This document shows positions 8,442-17,890 of a stretch of DNA of 51,904 bases, in pieces (positions within the stretch are counted from its first letter, which is position 1; every line of letters starts with the position of its first letter). The DNA is from a virus, in IMG/VR virus record IMGVR_UViG_3300026382_000023, positions 1 through 51,904 of that record; one strand, 5' to 3'. Under the pieces are notes generated by a model that worked only from the letters and a program-made list of their open reading frames with translations, was not told where the DNA came from and searched no databases. A program made the translations under genes and the position numbers.

Positions 8442-9605
8442 ATGGCTATAGAGAATATGACGTTAAGTGATTTCTTAAAAGAATCGGGCGTACCGTTATA
8501 TAAAAGAGCTACTGCTGATTTTCTATACGGTATTAATGCTGGTAGACAGAGACCTAATATACCTAGTAATAAGACAACATATGGATGGACGTTTTTCACT
8601 AGACCACAGTTAAACCTTAGAACGGCTAATATAAGGAACGTTAGACTCTTATATCCATTGCTAAATAAGAACCCGGTATCTATGCAACGATATGTTAGGG
8701 TTACTCTAGATCCTAGACTACCATTTAAACTTAACGTAGGTCCGGGAAGGGAATCATTCTACACGGATGATATAGTGGATTGTCCTATAGTGGATAAGTA
8801 CAATGCTTTTATACCATTGTTAACAAATACTATAAAATCATTTTCAGGAGTACCTGATGAAGTAGTTCCTACATGGACGAGTTCACAAGGTATAAGAAGA
8901 GAACAGATAACTATAGTCGATGGTACGTTTGAAATATTAGAGGCATATGACATAACATGTACGTTCCAGAACTTTGCTAATAATCCTATTTTAATGTTAT
9001 TCCAAACATGGAACAGATATGCTAGTTACGTATTTGAAGGCATGATGAGTCCATACTGGGACTTTGTTATAGAGAACGAGATAGATTACAATACCAGAAT
9101 ATACAGAATAACAACCGGTCCTGACTGGGAGACTATAGATCAAATATTCGCTACTGGCGCTAGTATACCAGTATCTACACCTACTGGTAAGTTTTTCGAT
9201 TTTGACGTCAGTAGACCTTATTCAGATCAGACTAAAGACATTAACATAGTGTTTAAATCGGTAGGAGCTATCATAAATGATGATATCTTACTTATGGAGT
9301 TTAACAAAACTATGGCTATATTTAATCCATGGATACGTAAATACATGGAAGGCGATAATAACATGGAAGTTGTACCTAGAGAACTTATTAAATATGTTAA
9401 CTTTAATTGTTACCCATATATAGATACCAAAACATATAAACTAAAATGGCTAGTACCTAAGACATCTCCTACATATCAAAAACTAATTGATATGTATAAA
9501 AAGAAAGACAGTGATATAGAGAAATCGGTTAAGAATAAAGAACTATTAACAGATAACAAAATAACGGATATATCAGACATACCTAACGTAAGTACTAACG
9601 AATGA
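8442..9605 (+). CDS. Probable tail/baseplate structural protein
   Basis: The product has 387 residues and TAAAGGATTTAAA precedes the ATG. Mixed beta-rich sequence includes YGWTFFTRPQLNLR near residues 47-60, a pattern I associate with conserved virion proteins of large myoviruses, and YDITCTFQNFANNPILMLFQ in the middle. The C-terminus is lysine/aspartate-rich. It lies 24 bases upstream of the baseplate wedge gene on the same strand and probably forms a unit with it. It ends in TGA, evidence against TGA recoding. Likely a baseplate, tail-tube-cap or neck component. The exact position in the virion cannot be read from sequence. Confidence 0.85.
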   Translation: MAIENMTLSDFLKESGVPLYKRATADFLYGINAGRQRPNIPSNKTTYGWTFFTRPQLNLRTANIRNVRLLYPLLNKNPVSMQRYVRVTLDPRLPFKLNVGPGRESFYTDDIVDCPIVDKYNAFIPLLTNTIKSFSGVPDEVVPTWTSSQGIRREQITIVDGTFEILEAYDITCTFQNFANNPILMLFQTWNRYASYVFEGMMSPYWDFVIENEIDYNTRIYRITTGPDWETIDQIFATGASIPVSTPTGKFFDFDVSRPYSDQTKDINIVFKSVGAIINDDILLMEFNKTMAIFNPWIRKYMEGDNNMEVVPRELIKYVNFNCYPYIDTKTYKLKWLVPKTSPTYQKLIDMYKKKDSDIEKSVKNKELLTDNKITDISDIPNVSTNE

Positions 9606-9629
9606 CAACTAAGTTAATAAGGAGTAAAA

Positions 9630-12383
9630 ATGGGAATTGTAAAAGATTTACAACAAGCGTTATACGACCCTACAGTATTACAAACAGACGTACTAACTCG
9701 TATAGAAAAGAACTTGAACGGCGAGCTAGATATACCTGATGCTACTAATCCGTTCATGCAGTTAATCGAAACAAACGTCTTAACCACTACAGCAGCAGTA
9801 CAAGAATTCGCAGTCAATATGAGACGCATGTATCCGTACTTAGCAGAGACTAAAGAAGATCTTTATCACCACTTAGGTAGCGATGAACTTATAGACGTAT
9901 TCGCTACGCCTAGTAAAGCTAGTTTTTTCATTTATGTTAGAAAAGATGATATTCTAACGTATGGTAGTGATAATAGTAGCTTTACGGAATTAATTATACC
10001 AAGAGGTACTAAGATAACAACGTTAACTAATAACTTAGATTTCTTCTTACCAAACGATGTATCTATTAAGCTTTATACAAATAGTGTATTCGCTAACATA
10101 ATCCCTAATACGGAACCATATGGAACCAACTCTAATACCGTACTTAATGCATACAGAACACAAGATACTAACGGTATAGAATGGATAATCGTAGAAGTTG
10201 AGTTACTTCAACTATCCGTACATGAAACAAACATAACCATCATACCTTCTGAAACATTTAATGTAAAATTAGATATACCGGATGAGTTTGCATATATAGA
10301 AGCATTCAGTAATGATCAACCACTGAATGTTACATACAGTCAATTCGTATACAACATTAACAAACCTACGTTATTTGTTAAACCTGGCGATGGTTATGTA
10401 TTCGTATCGTTACCTGTTATGTATCTTATTAAAAATATGGTAAGTAATAACGTAACTATTAGAATATACACTACCAAAGGTAACATTATAGAGCATATAG
10501 AAGATCTTACCATAGATAACTTTAAAATAACTTTTCCTAACAATACGTTATCTAGCTTACCTATATATGCTAAGGCAACTACTCCTACTAGAGACGGTAA
10601 AAACTCTATTACATTCGAGGAACTTAAGAACATAGTTATAACTAAGACCACTGGTGACAACTTAGTACCTGTTACTGAAGACGATATAGCTACTGAACTT
10701 GGTAAACTAGGATATGAATATAGGCTTAACAGAGACACTATCCTAGAGAAAACTTATATCGTTAGTAAAGACATATACGATCTTAATATGGATCCGTTCT
10801 CTTATATAGATATATATGGCAACTATGTTAAAATACCTGGTAACGTTAATACAGATGGTATAACCATAGACGATGAATATATGATAATAGAACCGTATAC
10901 TGAATTTTTATTAAACGATAAAAATGAACTAGAGCCATGGGAAGGATCTGGTAGCGTTGATGATCCTAATAAGATCTACTTCACACCGTATAAATATGTC
11001 ATTGACTATAAAGACACATATAGCATAAGAGCATATGACATCAATTCTCAAAAAGTACTATCTAACTACAATTTAAACTATAACCCTAATATAGACGATA
11101 GGATCGTTATATCGGATCTAGTCTTGTTAAAAACTTCATATGGCTATGAACTGCAAGTACATTTAGATCCTAACAGTTTAGTTAATATAGATAGAACATA
11201 TCTAAAAGCAGAGTTAATATTATATAACCAAGATGGTTATAAGATTAACTTAACAGGTACATACAAAGAAACAGGTACTGGTCCATATCTTTCTATACCT
11301 ATAGAGACCACTAAGTATATAGATAAAAACGATCTTATAGGTATAACGAACCCTATCAATACTACTGCTAGTACTATATTAATCAATAACGAACCTACTG
11401 GTACGTTGGTTATATATACTACTGATCCAAGCGTACCTAACCCTACTAGTATAGAATTAGTATATGATAAAGAACTAACAACCTACTTCTTAACAGAAGA
11501 CGTGAGATTGAAGTTATACGATAGATTAGAATATCTGTATAGCAAGTATGTGCCAGACTATACTGCTAGGAAGTATAAAACATATGAAAAAGACGTGTAT
11601 CTAAGATATACGGAAGACGTATATCTGACAGATGAGAACGGTATAGTTATAAAAGAAGTTGATACAGATGGAGACGGTGAGAATGATGATATAGAACTTA
11701 CATTACTGCATAAGGCAGGAGATATCGTTCTAGACGAAGATGGTAATCCTATTATCCAACATAAAGCAGGGGATATAATGCTTGATGAAGACGGTAACCC
11801 TATCATAGATTACGTAAACGGCGTTATACATAACGTGTTTCTTTTACTTATACCATCTATATACAGAGATGTAACTAACGTTAACTACAAAGATTATATC
11901 GTTACTGGACTAACGTATCTGAATACAATGTTAACGATAGAATTAAAAGAATTTAACGATACGTTGCTAGAAAATACTAGGGTACTATTTAAACCTAGAG
12001 ATAACTTACAAGATGTTAAGCTAGTAATATCTAACAGGATCTATAGTACTCCTAATCTAGTACGTCCAACGATTAACATATACGTAGATAGAGATATATC
12101 TAGTATAGACATAGTAACATTGTATAGAACTATTAACGTTAAACTACAAGAAGGGCTAAGACAATATAAACCGATAAGCGAAATAGAGAACAGTATCATA
12201 GGTTCGTTGTCAGATACGTTAGTATCTGTTAAAATAAATAACCTAGATAACGTGGGTGATATAGATTACAAAAACTATGATGAAGATAGCAGTAGGATCA
12301 CAGTAGCTAAAAAACTATTTAAACTACCTGATAACACTACCGTTATAACATTAGATTATGAGATAAAAATAACTAAAATATAA
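9630..12383 (+). CDS. Baseplate wedge protein, gp6/J-like
   Basis: The product has 917 residues with AATAAGGAGTAAAA before the ATG. The N-terminus has the typical start of gp6/J-type wedge proteins: NPFMQLIETNVLTTTAAVQE, then RRMYPYLAETKEDLYHHLG and DVFATPSKASFFI (about 40-105). A long beta-rich middle follows. The C-terminus (TPNLVRPTINIYVDRDISS, then a region with LQEGLRQYKPISEIENSI) resembles the C-terminal baseplate_J region. In T4-like tails this protein forms the wedge ring that dimerises around the hub and triggers sheath contraction. An internal tandem duplication of 17 residues is at 694-726 (HKAGDIxLDEDGNPII twice). The gene ends at the bidirectional terminator 12388-12419. Confidence 0.88.
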   Translation: MGIVKDLQQALYDPTVLQTDVLTRIEKNLNGELDIPDATNPFMQLIETNVLTTTAAVQEFAVNMRRMYPYLAETKEDLYHHLGSDELIDVFATPSKASFFIYVRKDDILTYGSDNSSFTELIIPRGTKITTLTNNLDFFLPNDVSIKLYTNSVFANIIPNTEPYGTNSNTVLNAYRTQDTNGIEWIIVEVELLQLSVHETNITIIPSETFNVKLDIPDEFAYIEAFSNDQPLNVTYSQFVYNINKPTLFVKPGDGYVFVSLPVMYLIKNMVSNNVTIRIYTTKGNIIEHIEDLTIDNFKITFPNNTLSSLPIYAKATTPTRDGKNSITFEELKNIVITKTTGDNLVPVTEDDIATELGKLGYEYRLNRDTILEKTYIVSKDIYDLNMDPFSYIDIYGNYVKIPGNVNTDGITIDDEYMIIEPYTEFLLNDKNELEPWEGSGSVDDPNKIYFTPYKYVIDYKDTYSIRAYDINSQKVLSNYNLNYNPNIDDRIVISDLVLLKTSYGYELQVHLDPNSLVNIDRTYLKAELILYNQDGYKINLTGTYKETGTGPYLSIPIETTKYIDKNDLIGITNPINTTASTILINNEPTGTLVIYTTDPSVPNPTSIELVYDKELTTYFLTEDVRLKLYDRLEYLYSKYVPDYTARKYKTYEKDVYLRYTEDVYLTDENGIVIKEVDTDGDGENDDIELTLLHKAGDIVLDEDGNPIIQHKAGDIMLDEDGNPIIDYVNGVIHNVFLLLIPSIYRDVTNVNYKDYIVTGLTYLNTMLTIELKEFNDTLLENTRVLFKPRDNLQDVKLVISNRIYSTPNLVRPTINIYVDRDISSIDIVTLYRTINVKLQEGLRQYKPISEIENSIIGSLSDTLVSVKINNLDNVGDIDYKNYDEDSSRITVAKKLFKLPDNTTVITLDYEIKITKI

Positions 12384-12387
12384 CAAT

Positions 12388-12419
12388 AGTCATAGGGTAG
12401 TATCATCTACCCTATGACT
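12388..12419. terminator. Bidirectional terminator between convergent genes
   Basis: A 13-bp perfect stem AGTCATAGGGTAG/CTACCCTATGACT with a 6-base loop lies between the baseplate wedge gene and the convergent gene at 12407. It contains the TAG stop of the minus-strand gene. Confidence 0.85.
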
Positions 12420-12937
12420 ACTAAATCTAACTCTATCAACGATCTATGCAAGTTCTCATTCTCTTCTAAATAGAACCATGTATTTTTATCAGTTACTAAG
12501 AAATCTAATAACTCCGTTTCAGTACCGAAACCATCTAATAAGTAACTTATTCTTCTTCTAAATATTTGGCCTGCGTAATCTCTAACTTCATTAACGTCAA
12601 ATATAGCGGATGATGATTCATAGACTTTACTAGCTAATATATAACCAAATAATGAAACGGCCTGTCTTACTTTAATTATTTCTTCATCCGTAAAAGTGAA
12701 TGGTAAATCTTTGTTATATACGAATTTAATCTTATTAACGAAATTAAAAGCTAATGCAGTCTCTACGAATTTCCTCTGTGGTTCGAGTAACTTACCAGAC
12801 ATGTTAGATAATTTAGCTAGTAACGAATTAAAATATCTCATGTTAGAAGTTAAAGTAGCGTTATATACTTTCTCGTTAAGTTTGTCGTCTTTTAATAACG
12901 GTATCATCTCAGTATTGTTTTTTACTATATAGAACAT
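12407..12937 (-). CDS. Hypothetical helical protein
   Basis: The product has 176 residues starting MFYIVKNNTEM. The ATG at 12937 is preferred because AAGGAG lies at proper distance, whereas GTG at 12943 is inside the spacer. It is mostly helical with no transmembrane segment or known motif. It follows the membrane protein gene at 12947 by 9 bases and is cotranscribed with it, so the two may act together. It ends within the bidirectional terminator. It looks somewhat like the small all-helical gene at 1155-1700 in size and composition, but I could not align them convincingly. Confidence 0.82.
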   Translation of the reverse strand: MFYIVKNNTEMIPLLKDDKLNEKVYNATLTSNMRYFNSLLAKLSNMSGKLLEPQRKFVETALAFNFVNKIKFVYNKDLPFTFTDEEIIKVRQAVSLFGYILASKVYESSSAIFDVNEVRDYAGQIFRRRISYLLDGFGTETELLDFLVTDKNTWFYLEENENLHRSLIELDLVVIG

Positions 12938-12946
12938 AGTCACTCC

Positions 12947-14200
12947 TTATTTAGTTATTTTTTCTAATTCTACATATAAGTCATTGTTCATCAGTTTGTT
13001 AATGATGTCTTTCTCGTCTAATTTAAATCTGTTAACGTACTCATTAATCCTTTTATATTGTGTAAGCAGATACTCTATCTCATTGATCTGTTCCATAATA
13101 AATGCTTTTGCTTTTTTATCATCCGTAGACCTAAGCTCTTTTATTAAAGCCATTTTAACATTATTAGCTTCTTTAACCAGGTTAACTTTATCGAACTGTA
13201 ATCCTACGAACGTTCCTCTTATCGCTTTACCTACTATTAAAAATACTGTACCGTATATTAAGACCATGAATTCAATACCGATCAAAAACTGGACAAGCAC
13301 GTATATATGGCTTACCGCTATAACTGTTGTAAGACTAGCTGCACCCATGTGCGTTATAAGAACAAGTGTTACAAATAATGCCATCAGGATAGTTAATGAT
13401 ACTAATATAACAGCTATGCACTTAACTGCAAAACCTATCACTGATACCGTTATCGTGCTTAGTTCATCTAACACGCGTAACGTTTTTAGATAAATACCTG
13501 AGAACCCTAACTTCTTGATGACTAATCTGTCTCTAATATAGATATCTATTAACCTTTCCTGTACTTTCTTAAAATCTTGAATATCTTTTGCCATTAAACC
13601 GATTGAGTCATCTTTATCCACAGCATCAGTGTTATAGTAATATTCTCCTAACATTCTCAAAAATCTTATATTAGCTATAATCACTTCAAGATTGTAAAAA
13701 TAGTCATTGACGCCTCTAAGTACTAATGATACAAACATAGAAGGTTTCAGTTCTGATAGCACATCTTCGTTAATGACTACATCTAACCTACCTCCATTAT
13801 CTAAACCTATCACTGTTAAGTTGTTCCTATCTACAACGGGTTCTTTAATATCTTTTAGTTTTTTCATAGTGAACTCTAAAAGTTTAACACCTTCTTTTCT
13901 AGCTACATCGATTAACTTAACAAGATCTATTCTGTTCTTAAGTACTTTTTCAGGTATGAATCCTGTTAATGTGTTAGGTAACGTCATCTTGTAGTATATT
14001 ATCTTTCTACCAGGCGTATACGTTATTTTAATATTCATACCGAATCTCTTACTGAATAACTCTGAAATATACGTTAACTTATCGTTAACGGTCTTGATGA
14101 CTTCTTTGCTCTTGACGTCATAACCGTCAGCTTTTAACATTGTTATATCGACATAAAGTTTATCTACGTTCTTCCCTATCTCTGTCATTAACGTATCCAT
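12947..14200 (-). CDS. Probable membrane protein with central hydrophobic region
   Basis: The product has 417 residues with TAAAGGAACATCT before the ATG. Residues about 1-245 are mixed alpha/beta and soluble-looking. Residues about 250-283 and 288-326 are long hydrophobic stretches (for example VILVSLTILMALFVTLVLIT and FMVLIYGTVFLIVGKAI) that can make two to four membrane spans. The C-terminal about 90 residues form a charged helical tail. There is no signal peptide. A membrane protein inside the baseplate gene block may be delivered with the virion, act in infection or lysis, or alter the host envelope. The sequence does not decide. Translation may be controlled by the dyad at 14208-14233, which holds its ribosome binding site. 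Confidence 0.85.
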   Translation of the reverse strand: MDTLMTEIGKNVDKLYVDITMLKADGYDVKSKEVIKTVNDKLTYISELFSKRFGMNIKITYTPGRKIIYYKMTLPNTLTGFIPEKVLKNRIDLVKLIDVARKEGVKLLEFTMKKLKDIKEPVVDRNNLTVIGLDNGGRLDVVINEDVLSELKPSMFVSLVLRGVNDYFYNLEVIIANIRFLRMLGEYYYNTDAVDKDDSIGLMAKDIQDFKKVQERLIDIYIRDRLVIKKLGFSGIYLKTLRVLDELSTITVSVIGFAVKCIAVILVSLTILMALFVTLVLITHMGAASLTTVIAVSHIYVLVQFLIGIEFMVLIYGTVFLIVGKAIRGTFVGLQFDKVNLVKEANNVKMALIKELRSTDDKKAKAFIMEQINEIEYLLTQYKRINEYVNRFKLDEKDIINKLMNNDLYVELEKITK

Positions 14201-14207
14201 AGATGTT

Positions 14208-14233
14208 CCTTTACCTGAAATTTCAGATAAAGG
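14208..14233. promoter_or_regulatory. Dyad that contains the ribosome binding sites of both divergent genes
   Basis: A 26-base near-perfect inverted repeat (13-base half CCTTTACCTGAAA, one mismatch) lies between divergent starts at 14200 and 14241. In each direction the 3' arm of the hairpin is AAAGG, the ribosome binding site of the downstream gene, so an RNA hairpin would hide it on both transcripts. It could alternatively be a protein operator acting on both genes. Confidence 0.6.
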
Positions 14234-14240
14234 TTGGAAA

Positions 14241-15116
14241 ATGGCTAAAATCCAATGGAATAACTACGTATTAAAAGATAAAGATCCTAATGAAATCATA
14301 CGTAAAATAAACGTTAACGGTAAAGAATTAGAATTACCTAACCGTGACGTAGTTGATCTGCTAGATACAGATATACCTGTTACTATTATAGATAACGAAG
14401 ACAAATTAAACATAAAAGGGCGGTTCACTAATAAAAACAACTTAGGATATACGCCAGTGTATACTTTTATAGAAAATAAGCATGATATAAAATACTACTT
14501 TAAGTACGACGACGAGTTAAGGAATAAATATCTGTACAAAGAGGTAGTATATGATATATATGGTAACAAAGTTTATGAAAAAATATTTAAAGACGATGAT
14601 AACGTGTTGATGATAGCTAGATATGAACTAGTTAAGTCAAATATACCGTTCCATAAAGTGTTATTAACGGATGATTATATTCTAGACAGTGGTAAGTCGT
14701 ATAAAGAAGTAGTGAATATGGATGAGTTAACTAAAGACGGTCTTAAGGTATCGTCTATGTTCCTTAATAATTTAAGAATAGTATCTAACATTCAGTTACC
14801 TATAGATCTAAATGGTAAGTATCTAGATTTCTACATAGATACGAACGATATAGGTAATGGATCCATAGACTTATACGTAGATAACGTTAAGATAACCACC
14901 TTAGATAAAACTACTAGTGATGATGTTATAACGTTAGACTACGATCCTACGAATAAGAAACTTAAACTGTATAAAAAACACGTACTATCAGATACTATAG
15001 ATATATACACGGAACCTAAAGATCTAAGAATCATCTGGGTTGACGATGGCGTAAAAGAAAACATAAGTTATACTATAAAATGGATGGATTACTACGATAA
15101 AAATAAAACCATTTGA
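14241..15116 (+). CDS. Beta-rich protein, probable tail or baseplate component
   Basis: The product has 291 residues with AAAGGTTGGAAA before the ATG. The sequence alternates short beta-strand-like stretches with aspartate/lysine loops (for example DFYIDTNDIGNGSIDLYVD), as in fibre-like or baseplate-decoration proteins. It has no enzyme motif, signal peptide or membrane segment. It is a single-gene unit, divergent from the membrane protein gene and ending in TGA at a bidirectional terminator. Its proximity to the wedge gene suggests a tail role by inference. It could instead be an unrelated beta-sandwich protein. Confidence 0.82.
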   Translation: MAKIQWNNYVLKDKDPNEIIRKINVNGKELELPNRDVVDLLDTDIPVTIIDNEDKLNIKGRFTNKNNLGYTPVYTFIENKHDIKYYFKYDDELRNKYLYKEVVYDIYGNKVYEKIFKDDDNVLMIARYELVKSNIPFHKVLLTDDYILDSGKSYKEVVNMDELTKDGLKVSSMFLNNLRIVSNIQLPIDLNGKYLDFYIDTNDIGNGSIDLYVDNVKITTLDKTTSDDVITLDYDPTNKKLKLYKKHVLSDTIDIYTEPKDLRIIWVDDGVKENISYTIKWMDYYDKNKTI

Positions 15117-15147
15117 CGTATAGGGGCGACTAATCGCCCCTATACGT
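15116..15147. terminator. Bidirectional terminator between convergent genes
   Basis: A 13-bp perfect GC-containing stem ACGTATAGGGGCG with a 6-base loop is flanked by T-rich sequence in both directions. It overlaps the 3' end of the dNMP kinase gene and the TGA of the gene at 14241. Confidence 0.88.
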
Positions 15148-15738
15148 GTGTTTCTTTGTACATGCTTCTAACAATATGTCTTTGAGATACGTGTTAATGT
15201 ATTTATCTAATTTTTCTAACCCGTAAGGTAACGTTATCTCTATATCATAATCTATCTTATCTAACTCATAACGTAAACCGTTCTTGTTACATGATTCAAG
15301 TTCTGAATGCATAAAGATTTTTACAACAACATATTCGTCTAAGTACTTACCTATCTTACTTTCTAACATATACCTCATATCAGGTATAATAACTATATCA
15401 GGGTTATTCTCCTTAATAACATTCACTACTTTTTTTAGAAAGTAATATGGATCGCTTTTTCTTATGTTCTTAGCTATACTGATTAAATGTTCTCTTACCG
15501 TAGCAGGGGCGTTCACATTCTTGATATATATCTCTACATCCTGTCTCTTGTATTTATGCAGATCTGGTACTGGGATACCGGATAGTTCTGAGAGTTTCTC
15601 GTATAACGGTTGAGCGAATGAGATCTTTAACGTACTATACCCTTCGTTTTTGAATACGGTTATTAACTTATCAGCTAGCGTATCTTTACCACAGTTATCA
15701 TAACTAGATATAAGTATAACGCATTTACATTTCTTCAT
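15130..15738 (-). CDS. Deoxynucleoside monophosphate kinase-like P-loop protein
   Basis: The product has 202 residues from ATG at 15738, which follows AAGGAGATGAGA. Earlier in-frame ATGs are too close to or upstream of that site. The N-terminus VILISSYDNCGKDTLADKL is a P-loop with S in place of the first G. KISFAQPLYEKLSEL, then TVREHLISIAKNIR and IVIIPDMRYMLES follow in the order seen in phage dNMP kinases (T4 gp1-like). The last corresponds to the usual D-x-R-x-x-x-E element. Expected reaction: phosphorylation of dNMPs to dNDPs for phage DNA synthesis. The start lies inside the 3' end of the polymerase gene (14-base overlap), implying translational coupling. Confidence 0.75.
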   Translation of the reverse strand: MKKCKCVILISSYDNCGKDTLADKLITVFKNEGYSTLKISFAQPLYEKLSELSGIPVPDLHKYKRQDVEIYIKNVNAPATVREHLISIAKNIRKSDPYYFLKKVVNVIKENNPDIVIIPDMRYMLESKIGKYLDEYVVVKIFMHSELESCNKNGLRYELDKIDYDIEITLPYGLEKLDKYINTYLKDILLEACTKKHTYRGD

Positions 15739-17890
15739 TCTCATCTCCTTCTTCATACTTGTCTACATATTTCATATCTGGAGGATTGTATATGGATAAC
15801 CCTGTCATAGTTAAGTAAAGCACGTTACAATTATCCTTAACTAATCTGTCAACGTCTATGATATTTCTAAGTTCTTCTGGTATACCTTTACTTTTTACGT
15901 TAACTAACGGCAGGATAAATGTCTTTATTTCGGTTTTACCATATTTCCTAACTATGTTTCTTAACTTGGTAGCGAATTCTTTATCTTGTGTTTTTAACCA
16001 GTCTTCAAAGTCTTTATTACTATTAATAGTAGTCGATATTTTAACGGCTAGATACGTAGGTTCTGGCGCTCTGCCATATTTATCTGCGAACACTTCTTCC
16101 CATACTAGATGGTTGAAATATGGAGTCTTACCTGGATTATCGCTATTCTTGTATGCGGTAAGTTCCTTTATCTTCATAAGTTTAAATATGTCCGTTTCTG
16201 ATCTGTTAACTTTGTCGATGATAAATTTTTCTAAATCCCTAGTCCATGAGATGTATTTATCTAAACGTAGATTTTTATTATCAGATACGGTTGCTAATAT
16301 ATCTTTCATCATGTTTTCAGCTTCTTTTCTAACGTGAGGATGTATCTGAGATGCTATAAGGTTAACTCCTTTTTTCTCAAGATCTGGTTCTTTAAATACG
16401 TTACCTTCTTGTATACGTACCTGCGCATAATAATGTTTAGATGCATCAGTGTTAACGAATACATCCCAGAAGAACTCGTTCTTCATTTTCAATACGGAAG
16501 CAGTTCCAGGATCTATATTCATGTTGACGCCTAACGTTTTGATATAATGGTCTATAGCTTGCGTAGTGAATGTCATAACTATAGCAGTTACACCTATAGA
16601 TGTAGGGTTGATATCGTAGCTACCTTGATACCAGTACGCCCAATCCTGATATGTAGCACAAGTACTATCAGTATCTGATAGTACTATAACCTTTCTAGTA
16701 CTGTCTTTTATATACGCTATACTAGGTGGAAATATATTTGTAACGTAAAATGCTTGTATCAGATCTTTTAAATCAATAATATTGTCTAGAAACGTCTTAC
16801 CTACTTTAGCTATCTTTTCTACTAAATCTAGAGGCATTTCATCTACAACTGGTTTTATACCCTTAGCGTCTTCTATTAACACATGCATAGCTAGGTTAAA
16901 AACCCATGATGGTAACGATGTAACTATGTCTTTAGCATTTTCGTTTAATTTTAAGTCATGTTTTAAAACCTTGTCGAATAACTCTCTAACGAATTTATCG
17001 TTATATCTTCTTAGATTGTAAAAACTGTTGATATACGTTATAGCTGCTTTACCTCTATAGTCTAACGATTTTAGATACTTGTATATCATTTGTTCGTATT
17101 TAGGAGCTCTCCAATACGGTTTTATATTCTCTATAACTATATTGTTCATTATTTCATCTACGGTAGGTATGTATAAATTGTACTTTTCTACTATATGACC
17201 TATAAGATCAAGATCAGACATCGATACTAATGCATTTAAATGCGCCATGGTTACATCAGGGTCTCTATAATGTCTATTATCTAATATCATGTACTCTGAA
17301 ATAGCATTACCTATACCTGATACGCATCTAGTTATAGATGTTAAAGTATAATGCGCTGATGGATTATATAACACCGTACCAGGACTAGCATATGCACCAG
17401 ACAATGAGTTATTAAAAATCTTTTTAGTAGACTGTATAACTTTATGATAATTAGACTTCTCTATATCACCTTCCATCTTGTATTTAAACATAAGTTTTTT
17501 ATGTTCGTTCCTAGATTTAACGTTAGCGCTAATGAACTCACTATGTAATGATTTTTTCTTCTTAGGATTAAAATAAACAGTAAATGATGGTACCAGTATA
17601 TCGTTACTTTGTTTTACATAATTTATATATCCCATAAGTGATGTAACGTTAGTAGTAACGTTCCCTTCAAGATCACGTTCTTTGAACTTAACTTTTGGAT
17701 TACGTACCTTACCTTCCTTCTTAAGTTCAGATAACTTATTCCTTACTAACTCTTTTGCTTTGTCTATAGGCATATTTTTATACTTAGATACCAGATATGA
17801 TGTTTGCTCTATGTAATCGTTAACAGGATCTATATGCGGTTTATACTCATGATTAGGTTTCTTAAATATTTCCTCTACGTTGAAATCCAT
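15725..17890 (-). CDS. Family B DNA polymerase, C-terminal piece (split polymerase)
   Basis: The product has 721 residues with TAGGAGGACGAT before the ATG. Residues about 115-150 resemble the fingers helices. KKIFNNSLSGAYAS at 156-169 matches motif B (K-x6-N-S-x-x-G). VIVLSDTDSTCA around 401-412 matches motif C, with the metal-binding DTD at 406-408. Residues about 468-500 (KNEFFWDVFV, then KHYYAQVRIQEG) resemble the thumb K-K-R-Y element. The 3'-5' exonuclease domain and motif A (D-x-x-S-L-Y-P) are absent, so a partner subunit must be encoded elsewhere. Motifs B and C are about 240 residues apart, far more than the usual 60-80, so a domain is inserted at about 200-395. Cotranscribed with a dNMP kinase. 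Confidence 0.8.
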   Translation of the reverse strand: MDFNVEEIFKKPNHEYKPHIDPVNDYIEQTSYLVSKYKNMPIDKAKELVRNKLSELKKEGKVRNPKVKFKERDLEGNVTTNVTSLMGYINYVKQSNDILVPSFTVYFNPKKKKSLHSEFISANVKSRNEHKKLMFKYKMEGDIEKSNYHKVIQSTKKIFNNSLSGAYASPGTVLYNPSAHYTLTSITRCVSGIGNAISEYMILDNRHYRDPDVTMAHLNALVSMSDLDLIGHIVEKYNLYIPTVDEIMNNIVIENIKPYWRAPKYEQMIYKYLKSLDYRGKAAITYINSFYNLRRYNDKFVRELFDKVLKHDLKLNENAKDIVTSLPSWVFNLAMHVLIEDAKGIKPVVDEMPLDLVEKIAKVGKTFLDNIIDLKDLIQAFYVTNIFPPSIAYIKDSTRKVIVLSDTDSTCATYQDWAYWYQGSYDINPTSIGVTAIVMTFTTQAIDHYIKTLGVNMNIDPGTASVLKMKNEFFWDVFVNTDASKHYYAQVRIQEGNVFKEPDLEKKGVNLIASQIHPHVRKEAENMMKDILATVSDNKNLRLDKYISWTRDLEKFIIDKVNRSETDIFKLMKIKELTAYKNSDNPGKTPYFNHLVWEEVFADKYGRAPEPTYLAVKISTTINSNKDFEDWLKTQDKEFATKLRNIVRKYGKTEIKTFILPLVNVKSKGIPEELRNIIDVDRLVKDNCNVLYLTMTGLSIYNPPDMKYVDKYEEGDENEEM

